A stretch of DNA of 64,000 nucleotides from Mycobacterium lepromatosis (GCF_000975265.2 NZ_CP083405.1:2790001-2854000); one strand, 5' to 3'. Shown: positions 9,007 through 19,362, counted from the first letter of the stretch. A program made the numbers and translations. The notes: generated by a model from the sequence alone, not told the origin.

Positions 9007-11010
9007 TCAGTTCCAGATCCTGACCCTGCGCTGAGTGTCCAGGAACAGTGCGTCGTCCTCAGCTACGTCAAAGGCGTCGTAAAAAGCGTCAACATTACGG
9101 ATAACGCCATTGCACCGAAACTCTGGCGGTGAATGCGGATCCACGGCTAACCGTCGGATTGTCTCGGCGTCTCGAGATTTGGACCGCCATATCTGGGCCC
9201 AGCCGAAAAACACGCGCTGTATGCCGGTGAGATCGTCGAGAACGGGAGCCGATTGGCCGTTCAGCGACAGCTGGTAAGCCAATAGCGCGATAGACAGCCC
9301 GCCCAGGTCGCCGATGTTCTCGCCGACGGTGAAAGCGCCATTTACGTGGTGGTCGTCGAGCCCTCGAGGTGTGTACAAATCGTATTGCTCGATGAGCGCC
9401 TCAGTGCGAGTGTTGAATTCGGTGCGATCGGCGTCGGTCCACCAGTCGACCAGATTGCCGTCGCCGTCGTATTTGGCGCCCTGGTCGTCGAAGCCGTGCC
9501 CGATCTCGTGTCCGATCACAGCCCCAATCCCACCGTAGTTGACGGCGTCGTCGGCCTCGACGTCGAAGAATGGCGGCTGTAAAATAGCTGCGGGGAAAAC
9601 GATTTCATTCATTCCCGGGTTGTAGTACGCGTTGACCGTCTGCGGTGTTATAAACCATTCGTCACGGTCCACCGGACCGCCGAGCTTGGCCAGCTCGCGA
9701 TCATGGTTGGCTGCGTACCCGCGTTGGCAGTTGCCGTAGAGGTCATCCCGGTCGATTACCAGCCGGGAGTAATCCCGCCACTTCTTCGGGTAGCCGACCT
9801 TAGCGGTGAATTTGGATAGCTTGGCCAGTGCGCGCTCTCGAGTCTGTGGAGTCATCCAGGCCAATTCGCTGATGCTGATCCGGTACGCCTGTTGCAGGTT
9901 CTCCGCCAGGGCATCAATGCGGGTCTTGGCGTGCAGCGGGAAATATCTTTGCACGTAAAGCTTTCCGACGGCGTCACCCATTAGATTCTCCACTAGCGAA
10001 ACTCCTCGTTTCCAGCGGTTACGGATTTGCTCGGCGCCGGTCAGCAGGCGTCCGTAGAAATCGAAGTCCGCAGCAATCAAGTCGTCGGTCAGCCAGGGAG
10101 CGCGAGCGCAGATCAATCGCCAACGTGCCCAGCACTTCCAGTCTTCGAGGTTAATACTTTCCCACAGTGCAGCAAACGCAATGAGATAATCCGGTTGGCG
10201 CACAACTAATTCTGTAACTGAGCCTGGCGTGTTGCCCAACGCGGTCACCCAGGCGTGCCAATCGAAGCCCGCCCCGTCGTTTTGTAGTTCGGCGAACGTA
10301 CGCAGGTTGTAGGACAAGTCGGCGTCGCGTCGCTTGACCACGTCCCAGTGCGCGTCGGCAAGTTTGGTCTCCAACGCCACGATGCGGGCAGCGGTATCGG
10401 CGTGGCACCGGGGCTCTTGGGAGCGTTCGCCCCGATACACCAGGGTGAACATTCGTGCGATGTGTTCGGGGTAGGCCGCCAGCACCTCAGCATGCTGATT
10501 ATCGTGGAAATAGGCCTCGTCGGGCAACCCGATGCCGGATTGGCTGAAGTGCAGCAGGTAACGGGTCGAATCTTTGGAATCGGTATCCACATAGACTTCA
10601 ACGCCGCCGCCCATCCCGGTGCGTTGCAGCGCGCCAAGGACGGCAGCCAAATCGGAGGCATTAGTGGCGTTATCGATCACGGCCAACTCCTCCAACAGGG
10701 GCTGGGTCCCTCTGCGGTCGACAGTTTCCTTGTCGAGGAAGCTAGCATACAGGTCGCCGATGCGCTTTGCGTCGGCCTCCACGGTCTCCCCCGCTGCGGC
10801 TTTCTCGCTGACTTCTGTGATCAAGTCGCGCACCTGCTCCTCGGTCTGGTCAAACAGGTGGCGGAAGGCGCCGTCGGTCGACCGGTCGGCGGGTATCTCG
10901 TATTCGTACAGCCAGCGGCCGTTGACATGACCGAACAGGTCGTCTTGGGGTCGGGTATTGGCGTCGACATAGCTGAGGTCGATGCCTGAACGGATGGCCT
11001 CTATAGTCAC
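9007..11010 (-). CDS. zmp1: Zinc metalloprotease Zmp1 (M13 neprilysin family, Rv0198c)
   Basis: The intact 667-residue protein has the M13 layout: an N-terminal all-helical PepO lobe from about residue 20 to 400 and a C-terminal catalytic domain. The zinc motif HEIGH occupies residues 501-505, with the third ligand E564 in ENIGDLGG. The substrate-binding NAYYNPGMNEIVFPA precedes them, and the C-terminus RRVRIWN fits the family's conserved end. There is no signal peptide, although Mtb Zmp1 acts outside the cell; it is a virulence factor that interferes with phagosome maturation. The start ATG is directly followed by the conserved MTIEAIRSGIDLSYVD. It is divergent from the Rv0199 operon. Confidence 0.96.
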   Translation of the reverse strand: MTIEAIRSGIDLSYVDANTRPQDDLFGHVNGRWLYEYEIPADRSTDGAFRHLFDQTEEQVRDLITEVSEKAAAGETVEADAKRIGDLYASFLDKETVDRRGTQPLLEELAVIDNATNASDLAAVLGALQRTGMGGGVEVYVDTDSKDSTRYLLHFSQSGIGLPDEAYFHDNQHAEVLAAYPEHIARMFTLVYRGERSQEPRCHADTAARIVALETKLADAHWDVVKRRDADLSYNLRTFAELQNDGAGFDWHAWVTALGNTPGSVTELVVRQPDYLIAFAALWESINLEDWKCWARWRLICARAPWLTDDLIAADFDFYGRLLTGAEQIRNRWKRGVSLVENLMGDAVGKLYVQRYFPLHAKTRIDALAENLQQAYRISISELAWMTPQTRERALAKLSKFTAKVGYPKKWRDYSRLVIDRDDLYGNCQRGYAANHDRELAKLGGPVDRDEWFITPQTVNAYYNPGMNEIVFPAAILQPPFFDVEADDAVNYGGIGAVIGHEIGHGFDDQGAKYDGDGNLVDWWTDADRTEFNTRTEALIEQYDLYTPRGLDDHHVNGAFTVGENIGDLGGLSIALLAYQLSLNGQSAPVLDDLTGIQRVFFGWAQIWRSKSRDAETIRRLAVDPHSPPEFRCNGVIRNVDAFYDAFDVAEDDALFLDTQRRVRIWN

Positions 11011-11105
11011 ACCGTCATCCTTGCATTTTTTTAGCTACAGCTCGAGACGGCCTGAGACCGTGCCTATTCGTGAACTGGCCTAGGACGCCAGGTAACCTAG
11101 CTGCC

Positions 11106-11744
11106 ATGCTTGACGGGGAGCAGACGGAGCGACCGGTCCATAAAGAGTCCGTTTATGTTACCGACTACCCTGATCCTGGTCTCTCCGGTGGTTCCGTCTT
11201 CTCGCGGTACGGCATCGCATCAACCGTTCTTGCGGTGCTGTCGGCAGCCGCAGTTGCGTTCGGCATCGTCATCTGGCACGCACACCATGACGACTCGGCT
11301 GAACGTGCTTACCTGACCCGCGTGATGCAGACTGCGTTCGACTGGACGGGTGTGCTGATAAACATGAACACCAGCAATGTCGACGCTAGTTTGCAACGGC
11401 TGCATGCTGGAACGGTCGGAGAACTTAACACTGGTTTCGACGCCGCCTTCCAGCCTTACCGGCATGTGGTGCAGAAGCTGCAGACACAAAGCAGGGGCCA
11501 GATCGAAGCGGTTGCGATCGAGTCAGTGCACAACAATCTGGATACGCAGCCCGGTGTCGCGTATCCCGCGGTGACTACCAAACTGCCGCCTCCGGCGGCC
11601 CGTACCGACTCGGTGATGCTAGTCGCGACATCGATCAGCGAGAACGTAGGCGGCAAGCCAACGACGGTGCACTGGAGCCTGCGGCTCGATGTCTCCGATG
11701 TCGACGGCAAGCTTATGATCTCTCGCCTTGAGTCGATCAAATGA
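11106..11744 (+). CDS. Mce-associated-type membrane protein (Rv0199)
   Basis: The 212-residue protein has a short variable cytoplasmic N-terminus and one membrane helix at about 35-58 (IASTVLAVLSAAAVAFGIVIW). A C-terminal outer domain carries VHWSLRLDVSDVDGKLMISR, typical of the Mce-associated / NTF2-like fold. The start is the ATG at 11106 (MLDGEQ), matching the Mtb orthologue's MPDGEQ; an upstream ATG at 11070 would add 12 unconserved residues. The stop overlaps the next start by four bases (ATGA), so the pair forms one translationally coupled operon. The biochemical role is unknown; proximity to mmpL11 and mmpL3 hints at envelope work. Confidence 0.9.
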   Translation: MLDGEQTERPVHKESVYVTDYPDPGLSGGSVFSRYGIASTVLAVLSAAAVAFGIVIWHAHHDDSAERAYLTRVMQTAFDWTGVLINMNTSNVDASLQRLHAGTVGELNTGFDAAFQPYRHVVQKLQTQSRGQIEAVAIESVHNNLDTQPGVAYPAVTTKLPPPAARTDSVMLVATSISENVGGKPTTVHWSLRLDVSDVDGKLMISRLESIK

Positions 11745-12430
11745 GAAACCGATGGCGGCTGCTGGCATTCGACATCGTGGCACCGCTGGCCGCGATAGCC
11801 GCGCTGGTGATGATAGGCATGGTACTGGCCTGGCCGCGATGGTGGATGTCGGCGTGCTCTGTGTTGGTGTTGCTGATTGTGGAAGGTGTTGGGGTCAATT
11901 TCTGGCTGCTGCTTCGTCATTCGGTTACTATCGGTACCGATGATGATGCACCCGGATTGCGTCTAGCAGTCGTCTCGGTGTGCGCTGTTGCTCTGTGTGC
12001 GACGGTGGTCACCGAATACATACACTGGACTTCCCCGGATCGAGACTTTAAACGGGATTCCAGAGAAGTAGTGCAGATCGCCACAGGAATGGCAGAGGCG
12101 ATGGCGTCGTTTACCCCGAGTGCTCCGACCAGTTTCATTGATCGGGCCGCGGTGATGATGATACCTGACCAGGCGGACGTGTTCAAAGAGCAATACCGAA
12201 AGTCCAGCACCGATCTGGCCAGGCGCAACGTTACTGCTCAAGCCGCCGCACTGGCGGCCGGAGTCGAGGCTATCGGGTCATCGGCGGCCAGTGTCGCAGT
12301 GATTCTGCGGGTAACCCAAAACATGCCAGGTCAGCCACCCAGTCAGGCAGCGCCCGCAGTGCGGGTGACATTGATCAAACGCGGCAGTGACTGGCTAGTG
12401 ACCAACGTGCTGCCGATCAACGCCCGCTAG
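11741..12430 (+). CDS. Membrane protein partner of Rv0199 (Rv0200)
   Basis: The 229-residue protein has about three N-terminal membrane helices (roughly 8-30, 35-55 and 68-90). A soluble domain of about 130 residues follows, ending in VRVTLIKRGSDWLVTNVLPI, a pattern shared with the outer domains of Mce-associated proteins. It overlaps the preceding gene by four bases, which supports the start. It lies tail-to-tail with Rv0201c. Function is not established. The frame is clean over its whole length in a genome that readily loses genes, so it is probably under selection. Confidence 0.9.
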   Translation: MRNRWRLLAFDIVAPLAAIAALVMIGMVLAWPRWWMSACSVLVLLIVEGVGVNFWLLLRHSVTIGTDDDAPGLRLAVVSVCAVALCATVVTEYIHWTSPDRDFKRDSREVVQIATGMAEAMASFTPSAPTSFIDRAAVMMIPDQADVFKEQYRKSSTDLARRNVTAQAAALAAGVEAIGSSAASVAVILRVTQNMPGQPPSQAAPAVRVTLIKRGSDWLVTNVLPINAR

Positions 12431-12508
12431 ATCGGCGACAAGCCGCGGCGCAGAGCGGTGTGAGGTGGGGTACTTCCTGATTGCGGGGGAGAGCCGGGCA
12501 CTTCGGCT

Positions 12509-13018
12509 TTAGCCACTGTTGGCCGAACGTACGGCCTTGACCTTGACGAATCGGTCCGATACCCGACGCATCCGGACCATCAATGCGGCCGACGGACTGG
12601 TGCTGCCGTCCAGGTAGCTGGCCAGACCCTCGGGCGCTACACCGATGCGAGAGGCGAATTCTTGTTGCCCCAGGCCAGAGCGGTCAATCAGCACCCGCAC
12701 GTGGCGGGCAACTTCAGCGCGTTCGTTGATCTCGAGGTGGGCGCGAGCGCGTTGCAGCACTTCGCCGAGCGCTTTGCAAATGCCATACGGCCGTGTGCCC
12801 TCGAGGACTTCCTCCACCTGGTGGGCCGTCCGTCCGTATGGATCGCGTTTTACCGCGGCGGTAATCAGCTTCCAGATCTCGATGCTACCGGCGTGTAGTG
12901 CAGAGCGGATGGCGGCGGTAGACCAGAACTCCACCGGCTGATCGGGGTCGTAGCGACCCTGGTCCGCCGCAAGCTGCTCCGGAGGCGCTGCAGGGTTTCG
13001 ATCGTCGGCTAACGTCAC
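12509..13018 (-). CDS. Conserved protein with XRE-like helix-turn-helix (Rv0201c)
   Basis: The frame starting at the GTG at 13018 gives 169 residues, and that GTG overlaps the mmpL11 TGA as GTGA, so I prefer it to the ATG at 13078 deep inside mmpL11. The C-terminal third, LIDRSGLGQQEFASRIGVAP followed by GLASYLDGSTSPSAALMVRM, looks like an XRE/Cro-type helix-turn-helix. The N-terminal half is helical and unassigned. Translational coupling suggests a link to MmpL11 expression or function; that is inference. Confidence 0.85.
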   Translation of the reverse strand: MTLADDRNPAAPPEQLAADQGRYDPDQPVEFWSTAAIRSALHAGSIEIWKLITAAVKRDPYGRTAHQVEEVLEGTRPYGICKALGEVLQRARAHLEINERAEVARHVRVLIDRSGLGQQEFASRIGVAPEGLASYLDGSTSPSAALMVRMRRVSDRFVKVKAVRSANSG

Positions 13019-16000
13019 CTCGCCTCCTCGAGCATCGCTACAGCCACTGACAGACAGCGCCGCCTGACGTACTGCCATTCTGCCTTGGCATCCGGGTCAG
13101 ACCACTGATCATCAGTGAGGTCAACGGGATGGGGGTCCGAGAGCCTACAGACCAACTGGGTTGCCATCCATTGCCGCATGGGTGATCGACAAGAATAATA
13201 CCTATCTAGCTCGGCTAGCACTATGGCCGCGGTTTCGGGCTCTATCGCGTCGACCATGTCAGCCAATTCGGCGTAGTCGCGGATGCTGTTACGACACATG
13301 ATCAGATAGCTCACCAGGCGTAGGGTTTCTGCGCCTGTGGGGATCAGCAACCGATCGCCGGTGGGTAGTTGGACGTGGGCAGTCTCCACCGGGCTGCGCC
13401 GCTGATAAGTTGGTTGGTCGGTGGCGTGGGCTTGAGCGACTACTTGCGCCTCCAGCGCGTCGATGGCGACTGAGAACCGGCCACGCCACGAAGTGACCGG
13501 ATGAACCGGCCGGTAAGACCGGGGCATCGCTCGTGTAATGCTGTTGCGGTACACTAAACCGATGACAGGATTCCTGGCCGCCCAGTGACTGTTGGTTCTG
13601 GCCGCTGGGCCACCCGGGGCTGCAGGAATCGCCGCGGTGCTATCGCGTGCCTTACCCGTTGCAGGATCCTCTTCTGACTCCTGCATAGCAGCGCCTGGCA
13701 GGATCAGGTTGGGCCGTTTGTTGTTGCGACCACACCCGGTGAAGGCGAGTGGGTCGGCCACGCAGATTGCGTTCGGCGCCAGGGTCTTGAGCTTCGCCGC
13801 CGACTTGAGCGCCATCCGCAGGTCGCTGCCGGGCACTATGGTTGCCGAGATGTCGTCAGGGACGACTAGGATCTCACTGAGATCGACTGAAGGGAGTGGC
13901 CTGTCGAAGTCGACGGCTGGTAAGGCCCGGGACAGCCAGCGGGGTAGCCACCAGTTCCATTGCGCGAACATCCCCATCAGCGCTGGTACCAGAACCAGTC
14001 TCACCGCAGTCACGTCAACCGCAATCGCGACAGCGCACGCCACGCCGATCTCGGCTACTAGCGGCATGCCGGCGAACGCGAAGCAGACGAACACCGCGAT
14101 CATGATCAGGGCGGCGCTGGTAATAGTGCGTGCGCTGGTGCTTACGCCGTAGGCGACCGCGTCGCGAGTGTTCCCGGTTTGCAGGAAGCGTTCCCGGATG
14201 CGGGCGAGCAGGAAAATTTCGTAGTCCATTGACAACCCGAAGGTCATCGCCAGCACCAGCGGGGGAACCGTGCTGTCGATCGAATTGATATGTGTGAAGT
14301 CTAGGTTCTCCAGCCAGCCCCACTGGAACACCATCACCAAACTGCCGTAGGCGGCTGCCACTGACAGCAATGTCATCAGCACGCCTTTGAATGCCAGGAA
14401 CACCGAACGGATCGAGATCAGCAGCATCACGAACGCGATCAATGCAACGAAGACCAGCACCAGCGGCTCCGTCTTGGACACCCGGTCATCGAAGTCTTTG
14501 ATCAGCGCGGTCGGCCCTCCGACATATACGTGGGCCGTGCCGGGAACCTTAGGAAGCTCCGTACGCATCCAATCGACGGCTTCGCGGGCGCCCAGGTCTT
14601 CGGGATCGACCGACAACACCGCGCCCAGCAGCGCACTGCAGTTATTGTCGGCGAATTGCGGTGGTGCCACCGACATGACATTCTTAGCCCGTGCCATCCG
14701 GTTGCGGATAGCCTCGATTGTCTGAATGTGTTCGGCTGAAGAGGCGTGAGTATTCGAGTCGTCACGAAAGGTGATCAACACCTGAACGGGCCCTAGTGCG
14801 CCTGGGCCGAGCGCTTGGGCCGCAGCCGCCACTCCCGCACGGATCTCGTGCGAAGAGTCGAACTGCCGCAACAGGCTGTTGCCCAACACCATCGATGTCA
14901 CCGGTGCCGCTATGATCATCAGCATGGTGGACGCCGCCACCGCCGAAATCCACGGCCGGTGCATCACCCATCCTACCCAGCGGTTCCAGAACAGGGACTG
15001 GGTACGCTTCGAACAGTGCAGCAGCACTGATCTTTTGACAACCGCCCGGCCGAACGTGGCTAACACCGCAGGTGTCAAGGTAGCCGACGTCAGTATCGCG
15101 ATAGCCACGGTCAGAATCGCTGCGGTCGCCATCGACTTCAGTGCCGGGGTGTTGATCAAGTAGATACCGGTGAGCGAGGCGATGACGGTCATACCGGACA
15201 GCACCACCGCGAGCCCGGAAGTGGCCATCGCGGCGTCGACAGCTTCCTGTGGTTGCCGACCGGACTGCAGCTCCTCGCGAAAGCGCATCAGGATGAATAA
15301 GGAGTAGTCGACGGCCAGAGCGATGCCAAACATCGACACCGTCGAGGTCACGAACACCGACATGGTGATGTGCATCGACACTAGGTAGACCAAGCCCATG
15401 GTTAACACGACGGTGCAAACGCCCAGGGTTAGCGGAACCGCCGCGGCGGCCAGCGAACCAAATACCGTGAGCAGGACGATCAGAATGATCGGCAGGTTCC
15501 ATCGCTCCGCTTCGGCGATGTCACGCTTGCTGCTGGCCGCCACAGCTGCGCTGAGTGCGCCCTGCCCGATGACATAGAGCCGCACTCTGCCGTTGGCGGT
15601 CCGCCCCGATTGGTCGCCCTTAATACCCACCTTGATGCGTAGTTGCTTGGCGACATCGCTAGTGCCCGAGTTGCGATCATCCAGCCGCAGTGACACCCCA
15701 TACGGCCGATCGGGTCGCGGCGGTAGCTGGGTAGGGCTGGGCACCTCCGACACACCAGGGAACTCGCCGGCAATCTGTCTTAGCAGCGTGACAGCGTCGT
15801 TCATGTCCTGGTAGCTGGCATTCGGGCGGGGGGCAGCCACCAACGCCAACGAGACAGCTCCCTGGTCGGGATATTGTTCTTGGAGCTGATCGTGGACCAG
15901 AAGCGACTGTGACCCGGCAACTTCGAACCCGCCGCCGGTGAGCTTCCCCGACTGCGTCATCGCCAAGTAGATTGCCGGTACCAGAGCGAGTAACCAGCCT

Positions 16001-16050
16001 GTGAAGACCAACCAGCGGAACCGACGCAGGTAGCAGCTCAGGCGCATCAT
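13015..16050 (-). CDS. mmpL11: MmpL11 RND-family lipid transporter (Rv0202c)
   Basis: An inner-membrane RND transporter of 1011 residues. Two halves each have a single helix, an outer porter loop and a five-helix bundle. The proton-relay Asp-Tyr pairs are D248-Y249 in ALAVDYSLFI and D609-Y610 in FGLSMDYEIF. The long cytoplasmic C-terminus (after about 720) is low in helix-forming hydrophobic sequence. The start at 16050 (MMRLSCYLRRFRWL) matches the Mtb N-terminus; an upstream ATG at 16119 would add 23 unlikely residues. In Mtb MmpL11 exports monomeromycolyl diacylglycerol and mycolate wax esters and is implicated in haem uptake with Rv0203, which is broken here. It is co-transcribed with Rv0201c. 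Confidence 0.95.
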   Translation of the reverse strand: MMRLSCYLRRFRWLVFTGWLLALVPAIYLAMTQSGKLTGGGFEVAGSQSLLVHDQLQEQYPDQGAVSLALVAAPRPNASYQDMNDAVTLLRQIAGEFPGVSEVPSPTQLPPRPDRPYGVSLRLDDRNSGTSDVAKQLRIKVGIKGDQSGRTANGRVRLYVIGQGALSAAVAASSKRDIAEAERWNLPIILIVLLTVFGSLAAAAVPLTLGVCTVVLTMGLVYLVSMHITMSVFVTSTVSMFGIALAVDYSLFILMRFREELQSGRQPQEAVDAAMATSGLAVVLSGMTVIASLTGIYLINTPALKSMATAAILTVAIAILTSATLTPAVLATFGRAVVKRSVLLHCSKRTQSLFWNRWVGWVMHRPWISAVAASTMLMIIAAPVTSMVLGNSLLRQFDSSHEIRAGVAAAAQALGPGALGPVQVLITFRDDSNTHASSAEHIQTIEAIRNRMARAKNVMSVAPPQFADNNCSALLGAVLSVDPEDLGAREAVDWMRTELPKVPGTAHVYVGGPTALIKDFDDRVSKTEPLVLVFVALIAFVMLLISIRSVFLAFKGVLMTLLSVAAAYGSLVMVFQWGWLENLDFTHINSIDSTVPPLVLAMTFGLSMDYEIFLLARIRERFLQTGNTRDAVAYGVSTSARTITSAALIMIAVFVCFAFAGMPLVAEIGVACAVAIAVDVTAVRLVLVPALMGMFAQWNWWLPRWLSRALPAVDFDRPLPSVDLSEILVVPDDISATIVPGSDLRMALKSAAKLKTLAPNAICVADPLAFTGCGRNNKRPNLILPGAAMQESEEDPATGKARDSTAAIPAAPGGPAARTNSHWAARNPVIGLVYRNSITRAMPRSYRPVHPVTSWRGRFSVAIDALEAQVVAQAHATDQPTYQRRSPVETAHVQLPTGDRLLIPTGAETLRLVSYLIMCRNSIRDYAELADMVDAIEPETAAIVLAELDRYYSCRSPMRQWMATQLVCRLSDPHPVDLTDDQWSDPDAKAEWQYVRRRCLSVAVAMLEEAR

Positions 16051-16409
16051 CAACTGCTGGATTTCTTCTCTCCCCGCCTTTTCGCTCTGTGCATGCGCAG
16101 GTGAGCGTACCGCAAGCATGCTGTAGATCGGATCGACTGATTGGCAGCCAGGTTACGGTGACGACGATGCCGCTAAGACGATGTAGGTCTACGGGCGAGC
16201 AGGATTTGAACCATCTGTGCTGGTGGCGGCCTACCCGTGTGCGGGGGTGGGGGATGTCAGGTGGCTGCGCGTGCGTCAGGGGACGCACGCCGTAGATCAC
16301 AGTTGTTGGCAAGTAATGCTGATTCGGCGTCCAGCCACAAACCGTAAGAAGTTATCCATAAACACAGGTATTGCGACCAAGTACCGCAGGCAATTTGTAC
16401 AGATCTTAC

Positions 16410-16690
16410 TACTGTCAGCCTACCAGGCGCTGTTTGGCGGTGTTGGCCGGGCCGTTGGTGACCGGTGCGCTGGACCCATGTACAGCCCAGGGAAATGGCC
16501 TGGCAGATCGACTTTCTCGTCAAGTCAATGGGCGACTATGTCGGGACTATTATGGGATTGGACACGCACCTAAGAGACAAACCAGACGATGGCGTAAACT
16601 GCTGACCGTTTTGTATGACGCAGTGCAGTCTGCCGATCACCGTTCCGCAGGCGATGGGTTTCATGCAGTGAGTGCAAAGATGGGATGGGT
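16410..16690 (+). pseudogene. Decayed haem-binding secreted protein (Rv0203-like)
   Basis: Fragments in order are DPCTA followed by FLVKSMGDYVGT near 16530 and CSLPITVPQAMGFMQ near 16623. They match the secreted haem carrier Rv0203 (start of the mature protein, its KSMGDYL helix and the C-terminal CSLPI segment). Stops and frameshifts interrupt it. The preceding 16120-16400 shows no gene. Position between mmpL11 and Rv0204c is as in Mtb. Confidence 0.8.
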
Positions 16691-16809
16691 TGCCGAGCTT
16701 GACTGATGATTCCACCGCTTCGCTATCGTTGAGTGACACTCAGGCTATCTCGCCTATCCGTGAACGTGCCGCTCTCCCCTGTCCGTCCCTCGCGATAACA
16801 GCAATTCGG

Positions 16810-18024
16810 CTAACCGCCGCCATCGGCCTTCTGACCCGGAGGTGGTAATAAACTTGGCAGGGTGATCTCGGTCGGGTCTGCTAAAGATGCGTTTCGGTGT
16901 TGTGATCTATCCGTGGGACCGTTAGCCGAGTGGTCGGTCAGCGGTACATTTAAGTCGCCAGGGTCGGCGACGTTCTCGGTCCGGAACATGAAGAAGAAGA
17001 TTACCCAGCCGATAGTGGCGATGAGTAACCAGCTAATCAGCCTGTAGATCAGCATTGCTGAGATGGCGCTGGGCAACGACATGCCGCTCGATACCAGGCC
17101 CGGCACCAGCACCGCTTCGACGACCAGCAAGCCGCCCGGCATCAATGGTATCGTCCCAACTGCACGAGCGGCCGCGTAGGCGACTGTTAACCCAGCGACC
17201 GAAGCGTGGTCACCTGCCGCGTAAGCAGTGAAGCCCAGGCAAGCCACGTCTGCGATCCAGTTGAACAGTGACCAACTGAATGCCAACGCCAAGTCGCGAC
17301 GACCCAGACTCACCGATTCGAGCTGGGTGAGTGTCTGGTGCCATTTATCCAGGCCGGTATCGGCCGATTTGCCGCGCACCGAGTTAACCCACGACAAAAC
17401 CCGTCTGCCGATCCCCTCGATCAGTTCCGGTCGAGACGCTACTGCCTGGGCCAGCAACAACAACGCGACGAAACCTCCCAGGGTAAACAGTAACGAGAAC
17501 GGGTTGTTCTTCGCGCCCAGAAAGAAGGCGCCACCCAGCCCGAGCAGCGCCAATCCTACCGCCTGCAACACGCCCGACATCACCAGCTGCCACGACGCCA
17601 CCACCGTGGACGCACCCCAGATGCGCTGTTGACGGAGCAGAAACGTTGCCGACAAAACCGGACCACCTGGCAGCGTGGTGCTCAGCGAGTTGGCAGCGTA
17701 GAACGCAGCTTCGGACCGCAATTGCTTGACGTTCACCCCGGCGGACTTCAGCAGAGTGCGCTGGATCTGGGCAAAGCTGTGCACCGCTGCGGCCGCGGCC
17801 AGCACCGCCGCAAGCAGCCACCACCAGTTGGCTTCACACACACTCGTCCAGGCCTTGGCCAACTGGTCCCATCCCAGTGCCACCTCGACAACAAGAACGA
17901 TGGCCACAAGACTGAGGACCACCCACCGCACCCACCAGTATTTGCCGTGCGGAGTCTCTCCACTATCAGCAGGAGGCACCCCCACACACCGGAGAAGTCT
18001 ACGGACAGGGGCTGCATGTGACAC
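16810..18024 (-). CDS. Lysylphosphatidylglycerol-synthase-type (UPF0104) membrane protein (Rv0204c)
   Basis: The 404-residue polytopic membrane protein has about eight hydrophobic segments. The family signature LPGGPVLSATFLLRQQ lies near residue 120, and ARAVGTIPLMPGGLLVVEAV near residue 290 is the second conserved PGG...E block of the UPF0104 / flippase-like fold. The C-terminal tail of about 70 residues is polar and probably disordered. Members move or modify lipids, but the substrate here is unknown. The frame is intact and the start follows a short basic N-terminus. It sits between two wrecks (Rv0203, Rv0205). Confidence 0.9.
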   Translation of the reverse strand: MSHAAPVRRLLRCVGVPPADSGETPHGKYWWVRWVVLSLVAIVLVVEVALGWDQLAKAWTSVCEANWWWLLAAVLAAAAAVHSFAQIQRTLLKSAGVNVKQLRSEAAFYAANSLSTTLPGGPVLSATFLLRQQRIWGASTVVASWQLVMSGVLQAVGLALLGLGGAFFLGAKNNPFSLLFTLGGFVALLLLAQAVASRPELIEGIGRRVLSWVNSVRGKSADTGLDKWHQTLTQLESVSLGRRDLALAFSWSLFNWIADVACLGFTAYAAGDHASVAGLTVAYAAARAVGTIPLMPGGLLVVEAVLVPGLVSSGMSLPSAISAMLIYRLISWLLIATIGWVIFFFMFRTENVADPGDLNVPLTDHSANGPTDRSQHRNASLADPTEITLPSLLPPPGQKADGGG

Positions 18025-18239
18025 GTGCTTAGACTAACGGTGCAGACGGGATTTTAATCCTAGCATAACTCCGAACGTGTCAGGGTTGGTCTACAGTTGT
18101 GACTGGATTGTGCCAACTCGCTGATTCTTGTACTGGTCTCCGACAGTAAAAACGTTTGGGACCAGTCAGGGGGGCCGGCTAGGCGTGGGGGATGTTGGCG
18201 AAGCTTCGGTAGAGCCTCGGGTCCGCAAGATTACGGCCT

Positions 18240-19345
18240 GAACGTGGCGTTTACTAGTCATGTTTGTATTGGCGGTAGTCTTGCTATGGGTGCTGAAAAG
18301 CTTGAAATCATCGTTGTTCCTGTGCTGTCGGTGTTAGTGGTCAGCGCGATGTTGGCCGGTGAGCGGCGAAATGGCTGGACGCCTACAGTCTGTGGCACGG
18401 TATCGCCGGTCTTGCTGGGCGGATTAGCGATCTTGAGCGGCATTTGAACATCTGGCATCAGCCAATTTGTCTATGGGGTTGCCCGGTCTGACCGAGTAGG
18501 TGACCCACAGTATCGAAAACACCCACAGATGGTTGATCGAAGAGGTGGCGTATTGCGGGGCGAACAAATCGACAACGCGGGCAACGCTGCGATCCAGGCG
18601 CCACAACAGCCAAGCGAAGTGGACCAGGGGTGCAATGTCCACTGGAGGCGTTATCACCGAGCTAGTTACGGCGGCGGCTCTGGTGCTGTTAGCGCTGATT
18701 TTCTTCCTGAACGGCGGCGCAACATCTGGCAGCAAGTTGTCAAGATTTTCCCGGTTAATGTCTGCAACAAGATGCCGGAGGTCGGTCGTGATTGCACATT
18801 GCCCAAGTTGACCCGGGATCCGGGTCACTTAATCGGATATATGCTGGACACCTTCCTGGTGGGTCCGGACCGATGCAGCCAGGGTGGGTGCGGTGTTGGC
18901 CAGTCATGAGTGCGTAACTTGCGCTGCTATTGGCTTCCTGAGTGTTTATCGGCGCCTTAATCCCGCTGTCCGGTGCTGTTATCGTCGGTTTTGGCCGTGG
19001 TGGTCGTCCTGCTCGTCAAGGGAGTCCTCTATGCTCTAATCACGCTAGTTTTGCTAGTCCTGGCAAACTAAATCGAGACCAATGTGCTGCACACCGTTTG
19101 TGCTGGGCCGAACGGTATCGTTAACCGCCGGGTGGGGCTCGCTATTTCTACCGGCAGTACACTTACAGGGATCGTCGGCGCATTATTATGCAGTACCGAC
19201 GATCGCACTTCTCAACAAAGCGATCCAGGTGCTGACAGCTCTGGATCCATCTGCCGCGGCACCTCAGCAGACCGATACCTATACCGATACCTATGATGGT
19301 GGGGACCTCAGCCAGGTGAAACTGGATAACCCTAAAGCATGCTAA
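18240..19345 (+). pseudogene. Decayed AI-2E/PerM family transporter (Rv0205-like)
   Basis: Pieces of a PerM-type permease are spread over several frames: VFIGALIPLSGAVIV near 18940, then a segment ending GRTVSL, and AISTGSTLTGIVGALL near 19140. These are the C-terminal helices of the family and match Rv0205 upstream of mmpL3. The 3' end contains a 12-bp tandem duplication around 19270-19295. No continuous coding path remains. The 18040-18240 stretch shows no gene. Confidence 0.75.
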
Positions 19346-19362
19346 ATGCTAGGAAGTGAAGT

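Noticed and set aside
16192..16225. A tRNA-like T arm on the minus strand (reverse complement of gcaggatttgaacc)
   Set aside because: The T loop is present, but its stem pairs only three of five bases and no acceptor, D or anticodon arms can be folded around it.
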